50,514 nucleotides of DNA, taken from Candidatus Alistipes merdigallinarum. GTDB taxonomy: Bacteria; Bacteroidota; Bacteroidia; Bacteroidales; Rikenellaceae. Below are positions 44,811 through 50,514 of the stretch, one piece after another. Numbering within the stretch: position 1 is the first letter of the stretch; the number at the start of each line of letters is the position of its first letter. The position numbers were made by a program, and so were the translations under genes. Under the pieces are notes generated by a model that worked only from the letters and a program-made list of their open reading frames with translations, made no database searches and was not told where the DNA came from. The stretch spans positions 1 to 50,514 of the forward strand of contig DWXH01000001.1 of assembly GCA_019119305.1 (NCBI GenBank). The letters are read 5' to 3'.

Positions 44811-46910
44811 TTAGTTGTTCAGGCTATCGAAGAGGAATCCGACCTTCTCTCGTGGGAGGTGCGTTCCCGATCCTGCCTGTTGCACATCGAGCTGAATCCG
44901 ATCGTACTCACGCTCCCACTCTAACAGCATGCGGTCGTAACGGATCGAAACCACATCCCAATGAATTGGTCGGTTCTCCTGCCGCCACAAGTTCTGATGA
45001 AAGAGCTTCAACTCCTTTGTCATATCCCGCAACGAACCCAATCGGCTCGCATAGGGCATGATCAACCCATAGAGTGCCGTATTGACCTCGTATCCAGCAT
45101 CGTCGTTGCGGACAAACGAGTCGTACAGATCCGACATCTCGGTGGCCAATATCGATTTATGGAAGACGAAATCGAGTCTCCGGGCCGCAAACAACAGGGC
45201 ATCAACCGTAGAATCGTGCAGGGCGACATGGGGTCGATTCTGCGAAAACCGCGTATAGGCATCCTCACACCAGAGTCGCATCTCTCGACTAACGCCCATT
45301 CTTTGCAGGTGATTCTGCAGCGAAGCTCCGATCCGAGTAAACGGCACAGAGTAGGCCATCTCGAAGTTGACCGCTCCGACCTTTCCGTGCACATCGGCCA
45401 AAAGGTTGATTCCATCGGCATAGGCATGATTCTCAGCGTTCCGATAAAAAGCCCAGTCAAATGCATTCCGATACTGATCCATATCCGACTCACCCTGCTG
45501 CCAGGCACATGCCGCAGCATAGACAACGCCATACCATCCCATATCGAACAGGTCCTCGCCCAAATCGTCCCACGAAGTATTGAGCATGCCCATCGAACCG
45601 AATTTCTGCCCGTCGCGAACAAAATTCCGGATATTTTTCATGTGGGAAAGGTAATCGGGGAAAACCCGTCCTCCATAGAACGCCGACGGAGCCACAAAGG
45701 TCGGAATATTCCGTTCGGCGTAAGGTTTCAAGAAGATTTCGTAACTGTCACGGGGCAGATAGTCCCATGCCACAGCTATCGCCTGTTCGGGCAAACGGTC
45801 GAGTTTATCGGGACTCTTAACGGCTATTTCACCCCAGAAAAGCAATTTTTTCCCGGCAAGTGCAGGAAGTTCGGCCACCCGGTTCAGGTGATCCATATAG
45901 ACATCCGCATGCGACCGATCGGCCACCTCCTGCTTGCTTTTTCCACGTCCCAACTCGAAAGTCTCGTCGCAACCGATGTGGATAAACTCAGAGGTAAACA
46001 TCGGAACAATCTCCCCGAGATAGTCGTTGACAAAATCATAACACTCCGACTCGGTCGGACTGAGCACCTGACTGCCGTGCAACTCACCCAACGAAGCGTA
46101 TCGTTCCTGACGCAGGACGTAATGCAGATGTCCGAAGGTCTGCTGCTGCGGAATGATCTCCACATGATAACGGGCTGCATAATCGACCAATTCGTGCATC
46201 TCTTCCGCCGTAAGGGTTCCTCCATAGGGATTGATCACCGGATGGAGCTTCGATTCATACAGATTTTCAGCATAAATGCTGTACCCGTTAATTTTATATT
46301 CTGATAAAATACGGATTTGTTTTTTAGCATACTCCAATGTCGGAATCGGACCGCGGCTCCAGTCATCCTGCTGCCAGCGATAGCGCATGGCAGGAGCATC
46401 GTTGATCGCCACAGCACGGACGGCATACCCCTCTTCGGTCGGATAAACGAGCTGCCGTAACGTCTGTACCCCATAAAACACACCGGCGGACGTAGCTGCC
46501 GACACGATCACCCCCTCATCGTCGACCAGCAATAAATACCCTTCGGGGTCGGGTGTAGATCCGAGCGACAATCCGGCCTCTTCCAGACGACGGTCAGCCG
46601 CCTTGTTGCATCCGGGACGCGTCAACGTAATCACATCACGGATTCCGGAACGGCTCTTCTTCACCGACACCTCCGCCTGTATCAGCTCTTCGGTTAACGT
46701 CGATGCTGCAAAAAGATCGGCCTCGTCGTCCGAGCTCACCTTCACGACGATACGCGAACCGGGCATATAGTCCTGCGTTCCGAGTTTTATCTCTTTCGGA
46801 TAGGGAACCAAGGGCAACCGATCACCGCCGAGCGCACCCCGCCCCTGAGCAAAAAGCACACCGCATCCGGCAAATAAGACAAAAAACAACGACAAAAAAA
46901 CTCTTTTCAT
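44811..46910 (-). CDS. GH20-like secreted hexosaminidase
   Basis: A 699-residue exported protein (signal peptide with cleavage near FAQG, or a lipoprotein at Cys16). An N-terminal GH20b-type domain (about residues 30-170) precedes a TIM-barrel region. The pair Asp315-Glu316 in FIHIGCDETFELG matches the substrate-assisted Asp-Glu of family 20 beta-N-acetylhexosaminidases. Such enzymes remove GlcNAc or GalNAc from host mucin or glycans. Long C-terminal helical region (about 520-699). The family is a good fit, though some barrel motifs are unusual, so a sister family is possible. Confidence 0.8.
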   Translation of the reverse strand: MKRVFLSLFFVLFAGCGVLFAQGRGALGGDRLPLVPYPKEIKLGTQDYMPGSRIVVKVSSDDEADLFAASTLTEELIQAEVSVKKSRSGIRDVITLTRPGCNKAADRRLEEAGLSLGSTPDPEGYLLLVDDEGVIVSAATSAGVFYGVQTLRQLVYPTEEGYAVRAVAINDAPAMRYRWQQDDWSRGPIPTLEYAKKQIRILSEYKINGYSIYAENLYESKLHPVINPYGGTLTAEEMHELVDYAARYHVEIIPQQQTFGHLHYVLRQERYASLGELHGSQVLSPTESECYDFVNDYLGEIVPMFTSEFIHIGCDETFELGRGKSKQEVADRSHADVYMDHLNRVAELPALAGKKLLFWGEIAVKSPDKLDRLPEQAIAVAWDYLPRDSYEIFLKPYAERNIPTFVAPSAFYGGRVFPDYLSHMKNIRNFVRDGQKFGSMGMLNTSWDDLGEDLFDMGWYGVVYAAACAWQQGESDMDQYRNAFDWAFYRNAENHAYADGINLLADVHGKVGAVNFEMAYSVPFTRIGASLQNHLQRMGVSREMRLWCEDAYTRFSQNRPHVALHDSTVDALLFAARRLDFVFHKSILATEMSDLYDSFVRNDDAGYEVNTALYGLIMPYASRLGSLRDMTKELKLFHQNLWRQENRPIHWDVVSIRYDRMLLEWEREYDRIQLDVQQAGSGTHLPREKVGFLFDSLNN

Positions 46911-47071
46911 ATTCTCGACAGATAAAATTATTGTAAATCCGATTTACGAAATTAAGCAAAATCGCCGAGATTTTCCCCCTTTGCCAACCGCAAACAGCAA
47001 ACGAAGTCGAAAAAAGAGGCGGAACAGAAAGTTTTTCTTTAGAGGAATTTTTTATATCGGAGAATATTGTG

Positions 47072-47079
47072 TATTTTTG
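47072..47079 (+). promoter_or_regulatory. Promoter -7 box for the rpmB operon
   Basis: TATTTTTG, 38 bp before the rpmB ATG at 47118. A T-run sits at the -33 position. Confidence 0.45.
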
Positions 47080-47117
47080 TCGGTCCTTTGGAGTAATCCT
47101 AAAAAAGATTAAACTTT

Positions 47118-47351
47118 ATGAAAATTTGTGAAATCACGGGGAAGACGGCACAGGTAGGCAACAACGTGTCGCACTCGAACAAAAAATCCAAAAGACGTTT
47201 CAATCCGAATTTGAAGACGAAACGTTTCTGGAGCGAAGAGGAAGGCCGCTGGATCACGCTGAAAGTGACCGCCGCCGGAATGAAAACCATCAACAAAAAA
47301 GGTTTGGCCGCAGCACTCAAAAATGCCGCCGCACCCAAATCCTTGTACTAA
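47118..47351 (+). CDS. rpmB: 50S ribosomal protein L28
   Basis: A 77-residue basic protein ([20 protein letters not shown]). The Cys/Gly-containing start, [19 protein letters not shown] and the C-terminal [13 protein letters not shown] match bL28. Complete. First gene of the ribosomal unit rpmB-rpmG-DUF4295. Confidence 0.95.
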   Translation: MKICEITGKTAQVGNNVSHSNKKSKRRFNPNLKTKRFWSEEEGRWITLKVTAAGMKTINKKGLAAALKNAAAPKSLY

Positions 47352-47371
47352 TCATTAAACGTATCTGAGAA

Positions 47372-47554
47372 ATGGCAAAAAAAGGCAACAGGGTTCAAGT
47401 TATCCTCGAGTGCACGGAACAAAAAGAGAGCGGTCTGCCGGGCATGTCGAGATACATCACGACCAAAAACAAAAAAAATACGCCGGACAGGATGGAGCGT
47501 AAAAAATATAATCCGATCCTGAAACGAGTTACCATTCACCGCGAAATTAAATAG
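47372..47554 (+). CDS. rpmG: 50S ribosomal protein L33
   Basis: A 60-residue protein ([15 protein letters not shown]). [18 protein letters not shown] is the L33 signature, and the CxxC zinc pairs of other L33 forms are missing (this is the zinc-free type). It starts 20 bp after rpmB and is 9 bp before the DUF4295 gene. Confidence 0.94.
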   Translation: MAKKGNRVQVILECTEQKESGLPGMSRYITTKNKKNTPDRMERKKYNPILKRVTIHREIK

Positions 47555-47563
47555 ATTTGAATC

Positions 47564-47722
47564 ATGGCAAAGAAGGTAGTTGCGACGCTGAAAACCGGAA
47601 CCGGTAAAGCGCACACAAAATGTATTAAGATGGTTAAATCTGAAAAAACGGGAGCCTACACTTTCAAAACAGAAGTCGTGCTCAACGATCAGGTTAAAGA
47701 TTTTTTCGCTAATAAGAAATAA
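47564..47722 (+). CDS. DUF4295 small protein (probable ribosomal protein bL38)
   Basis: A 52-residue basic protein (MAKKVVATLKTGTGKAH) too short for many gene finders. It belongs to DUF4295, a Bacteroidota-only family. As I recall, a cryo-EM structure of a Bacteroidota ribosome identified a new large-subunit protein, bL38, and this family is the likely match, though I have not verified that. Its position directly after rpmB and rpmG supports a ribosomal role. The operon ends with a terminator at 47744. Confidence 0.85.
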   Translation: MAKKVVATLKTGTGKAHTKCIKMVKSEKTGAYTFKTEVVLNDQVKDFFANKK

Positions 47723-47743
47723 GCGTTTTACGCCATCTTATTA

Positions 47744-47776
47744 CAAAAGGCCTGTCCTGCGGACGGGCCTTTTGTG
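47744..47776 (+). terminator. Intrinsic terminator of the ribosomal unit
   Basis: CAAAAGGCC..GTCC (47744-47757) pairs with GGAC..GGCCTTTTG (47761-47774) with one internal mismatch, then T-rich. Confidence 0.75.
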
Positions 47777-47844
47777 ATTTATAGCCCCTTGCAAATTGGG
47801 AAGCCCCTTTGATCGAGCACCTTTACTCTTGGTCCTATTCGGTC

Positions 47845-48486
47845 CTATTCGGATTGCAAAAGGACAATTTGTGCATTGATTCGATCCACCGCCTGACAGA
47901 CCCGATCGATACCGACCGAAACGCCCTCTATCTGACTCGCCCTAAAGTTCATACCAAATATCGCCCCGCCCGTACTCTGAACCTTAATACAGAACCGTTT
48001 ATTGTAACGATAAAACACAAGCATCAATCCGCCAAGCAGTACTCCAGCCAGAATCGCACCTAAAGTACCATCCGAAGCAAAAACATACCAACACACTCCC
48101 GCAACAACAAATAATATGGCCAAAATAATAAAACCGATTGGTTTATGAATCGCACAATGCACACTGGCAACGCCACCTTTAAGCGTCAACAAAGAATCAC
48201 TGCTTCCCGACAAAGAAGCATCACGAAACAAAATATCCTTTTTCGACACACGAAGTGTTGTTTCGGTACTGATGCCTGCCACTGTCATTAGCCACCCCAT
48301 AACTCCTGATTTACAGCCGACAATGCACACAAGTACATCCGATTCCGAGTCGTCAGGCAAAACAAAACGACGTAATACCAATGTTGACATACCCGAACCC
48401 AACTTGCGTCGGGAAGCGAAAGCCAAGACAATCCACCAAAACAGGATCGCCCCTACACCTATCAACACACTAAATGTCTCCTCCAT
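47845..48486 (-). CDS. Membrane protein of unknown function
   Basis: A 213-residue protein with one hydrophobic helix at the N-terminus (about 5-24) and two close together (about 118-162). Between them lies a soluble part with MGWLMTVAGI and Cys residues. No family is recognised. It is inverted between DUF4295 and ftsY, which are adjacent in many Bacteroidota, so it looks like a later insertion. Lower GC than its neighbours. Confidence 0.6.
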   Translation of the reverse strand: MEETFSVLIGVGAILFWWIVLAFASRRKLGSGMSTLVLRRFVLPDDSESDVLVCIVGCKSGVMGWLMTVAGISTETTLRVSKKDILFRDASLSGSSDSLLTLKGGVASVHCAIHKPIGFIILAILFVVAGVCWYVFASDGTLGAILAGVLLGGLMLVFYRYNKRFCIKVQSTGGAIFGMNFRASQIEGVSVGIDRVCQAVDRINAQIVLLQSE

Positions 48487-48625
48487 AATTTTCTCTTCTC
48501 ACGAACCACAAATCTTTATAAACCCTGCCACGTCCCCCCCCTGCCTCACTTCAAATATCATCCAAATATAGTTAATTTAGACTAAATCCCTCGCGGAATC
48601 GTTCGTTTCTGACCCCAAAGAGTAT

Positions 48626-48633
48626 TATCTTTG
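48626..48633 (+). promoter_or_regulatory. Promoter -7 box for ftsY
   Basis: TATCTTTG, 22 bp before the ftsY ATG at 48656. Confidence 0.5.
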
Positions 48634-48655
48634 CAGATGAGTAATATACTGCGAC

Positions 48656-49615
48656 ATGGGACTATTCAATATTTTTTCGAAAAAAGAGAATAAAGAGGAC
48701 TTGAACAAAGGACTCGAAAAGACCAAAGCCGGCGTTTTCTCCAAATTGGCTCGTGCAATCGCCGGCAAGTCGAAAGTGGACGACGAAGTACTGGACAATC
48801 TCGAAGAGGTCCTAATCACCTCAGACGTAGGGGTCGACACCACCCTCCGGATCATCGAACGGATCGAGAAACGGGTCGCTGCCGACAAATATATGAACAC
48901 CTCCGAACTGAACGACATCCTGAGAGAAGAGATCACGAACCTACTCGAAGAGAACAAAGACGCCGGAGCCGATGGTTTCTCTTATGAAAAACAGAACGGT
49001 ATGCCGTACGTCATCATGGTGGTCGGGGTCAACGGAGCCGGTAAAACTACGACAATCGGGAAGTTGGCTGCCAAACTGAAACAGGCGGGCAAAAAGGTGT
49101 ATATCGGGGCTGCCGACACCTTCCGCGCCGCAGCGATCGACCAACTGGCCGTATGGGCCGAACGGGCCGGTGTGACGATGATCCGGCAAGAGATGGGTTC
49201 GGACCCGGCGTCGGTCGCTTTCGACACGCTGAAAAGCGCCGTGGCCAACGGTGCCGACGTGGTCCTGATCGATACCGCAGGACGGCTCCACAACAAAATC
49301 GGACTGATGAACGAGCTGACAAAGATCCGCAACGTGATGGCCAAAGTCATTCCGGATGCACCGCACGATGTCATGTTGGTGCTGGACGGTTCGACGGGGC
49401 AGAATGCTTTCGAACAAGCCAAGCAGTTCACACAAGCCACTCGAGTCACCTCCCTGACCATTACCAAGCTGGACGGCACGGCCAAAGGCGGTGTGGTCAT
49501 CGGCATCAGCGATCAGTTCAAGATTCCGGTCCGTTACATCGGAGTGGGCGAAAAAATCGATCAACTCCAGGTATTCGACCGCAGGGAGTTTGTCGACAGT
49601 CTGTTCGGCAAATAA
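48656..49615 (+). CDS. ftsY: Signal recognition particle receptor FtsY
   Basis: A 319-residue SRP GTPase that docks ribosome-nascent chain complexes at the membrane. The acidic A-domain is short (about residues 1-25). The N-domain helices and the G-domain follow: GVNGAGKTT (124-132), DTFRAAAIDQL near 150, DTAGRLHNK near 204 and TKLDGTAKGG near 270. All GTPase motifs are intact. Confidence 0.95.
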   Translation: MGLFNIFSKKENKEDLNKGLEKTKAGVFSKLARAIAGKSKVDDEVLDNLEEVLITSDVGVDTTLRIIERIEKRVAADKYMNTSELNDILREEITNLLEENKDAGADGFSYEKQNGMPYVIMVVGVNGAGKTTTIGKLAAKLKQAGKKVYIGAADTFRAAAIDQLAVWAERAGVTMIRQEMGSDPASVAFDTLKSAVANGADVVLIDTAGRLHNKIGLMNELTKIRNVMAKVIPDAPHDVMLVLDGSTGQNAFEQAKQFTQATRVTSLTITKLDGTAKGGVVIGISDQFKIPVRYIGVGEKIDQLQVFDRREFVDSLFGK

Positions 49616-49663
49616 TATTCGCTTTCTGTCCACCGGACAGGACTTTTGTGGCACAGAATATAT

Positions 49664-49708
49664 AAAGAACGGCCCCGAAGCGATTGTCTTCAGGGCTATG
49701 TTCTTTTT
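49664..49708 (+). terminator. Intrinsic terminator of ftsY
   Basis: AAAGAAC (49664-49670) plus GCCC.GAAG (49672-49680) pair with CTTC.GGGC (49688-49696) and GTTCTTT (49700-49706), then T residues. Confidence 0.65.
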
Positions 49709-49746
49709 AGTACTCTACATACGCGATCTACAACCATTTCGGTCTT

Positions 49747-50406
49747 CTATCGAACTTCACTCATCATGTTTTCCCGGGCATAATCCATCGAACGAGTAAC
49801 ATCGAACCACATGACACACTGTTTGCCTTGTAATTCAATATCCATGCGATCGTATTTCTGATCGACCAACTCCTGTTTGTTCACTTTGGTCAGCCCCAAA
49901 GTCTTCATAATAACATATTCGTCATGCACACAAATTACCGGCATGGCCGTCTCCTTCGTCCGTCCGTTCCCCGAACTGAAAACCCCTTCCATCAATTTGA
50001 AAAAACGTCGCATATAGGGTTCGGTTTCACTTTTAGGAACCTCTTGCGAATCCCGACAAGCAAAATCCACGAACATGATAATTTCATAAGCCGAGAAAGA
50101 GACCGGACACTCCTTCAATATCTGCTTGGCTGCACGGAATGCCCCTTTATAATTATTTGCCTGAAACAGAGCTTTAGCCTCCTGCTCGCCATACCCCTCA
50201 TTCCCTTTATATGCAAAAGTCTCTGCATAACCATAATACAACTTCGCCCCCTCTTCCGCCGTCAATGTCGTATCCCCGCTCTCGAAACGTTTCAACAACT
50301 GTTTGTACTCACTTCTCGAAACCTCTCTGTCGTTTTGTGTTGTCTGGGCCGAACCAAAGTCCATGACAAACGAAAAAACACACAATAAAATCAAAATCTT
50401 TTTCAT
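49747..50406 (-). CDS. DUF4919-like secreted protein
   Basis: A 219-residue protein with a signal peptide (MKKILILLCVFSFVMDFGSAQ). The mature part (GDTTLTAEEGAKLYYGYAE near 45) resembles the Bacteroidota family DUF4919. A helical repeat region follows. It should be periplasmic or outer-surface, with unknown function. The family call is by recall. A promoter lies just upstream at 50439. Confidence 0.7.
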   Translation of the reverse strand: MKKILILLCVFSFVMDFGSAQTTQNDREVSRSEYKQLLKRFESGDTTLTAEEGAKLYYGYAETFAYKGNEGYGEQEAKALFQANNYKGAFRAAKQILKECPVSFSAYEIIMFVDFACRDSQEVPKSETEPYMRRFFKLMEGVFSSGNGRTKETAMPVICVHDEYVIMKTLGLTKVNKQELVDQKYDRMDIELQGKQCVMWFDVTRSMDYARENMMSEVR

Positions 50407-50438
50407 AGTCGACCATTTTTTATAGAGTTATATTTACA

Positions 50439-50467
50439 AATATAACCAATATTATTTATAAAACAAA
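50439..50467 (-). promoter_or_regulatory. Promoter for the DUF4919-like gene
   Basis: Minus-strand TTTG (50464-50467), a 17-nt spacer, then TATATTTG (50439-50446). It is about 33 bp before the ATG at 50406. Confidence 0.5.
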
Positions 50468-50514
50468 TTAATTTACAATATTTTTTATATAATAAATTAA
50501 CTTAAGAAATGGTC

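Noticed and set aside
44961-46304. 447-codon plus-strand frame
   Set aside because: Antisense to the GH20-like gene, which has the catalytic Asp-Glu pair and a signal peptide.

Overview
The window reads as a chromosome segment of a Bacteroidota bacterium, most likely a gut Bacteroidales near Alistipes/Rikenellaceae. That placement is inferred from gene content. The supporting signs are Bacteroidota promoters (TTTG, about 19 nt, TAnnTTTG) before many genes, few Shine-Dalgarno-like leaders, Bacteroidota-restricted families (DUF3127, DUF4295, a DUF4919-like protein, PcfK/PcfJ-type genes) and futalosine-type menaquinone synthesis (MqnC). No rRNA, tRNA or CRISPR array was seen.

Layout. (1) 1-2770: one end of an integrative conjugative element. 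A minus-strand operon of small genes runs off the left edge (membrane protein, two unknowns, PcfK-like, PcfJ-like). It is followed by about 750 bp of palindrome-rich DNA with a clear plus-strand promoter, a strong terminator and no convincing gene. A GTATCTTTGC at 2761-2770 fits the GTANNTTTGC core used by CTnDOT-family integrases. (2) 2965-6954: Tat-exported Gfo/Idh oxidoreductase, small membrane protein, divergent ApbE-like flavin transferase, and a tandem ABC ATPase. (3) 7044-13395: a large two-receiver/ATP-grasp protein divergent from a GNAT-like protein, then cyclophilin, DUF3127 and an EEP-family hydrolase. (4) 13491-22383: miaB, plsY, pyrD, two unknown lipoproteins, cinA, serS. (5) 22611-33503: a glutaminyl cyclase-like lipoprotein with metH and metF, an M20 amidohydrolase, ferredoxin, mqnC, pdxB (convergent) and an arginase-family enzyme. 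(6) 33564-38550: nhaA, an FKBP lipoprotein, about 900 bp without a recognisable gene, and an MsbA-like exporter. (7) 38818-46910: GH43-like and GH20-like secreted glycosidases flanking recF-DUF721, a TPR protein, ribH, an ArsC/Spx-like protein and a Dps-like ferritin. (8) 47118-50406: rpmB-rpmG-DUF4295, an inverted membrane-protein gene, ftsY and a DUF4919-like secreted protein.

How the genes work together. metH and metF form a methionine/folate one-carbon unit. mqnC sits beside a 2[4Fe-4S] ferredoxin that could supply electrons to radical-SAM chemistry. recF and the DUF721 gene overlap as ATGA and are translationally coupled. rpmB, rpmG and the DUF4295 gene are a ribosomal-protein unit. Apart from the left 2.8 kb, most of the window is ordinary core chromosome. 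The least explained items are the structured ICE end and the REC-REC-ATP-grasp protein at 7044-10040.
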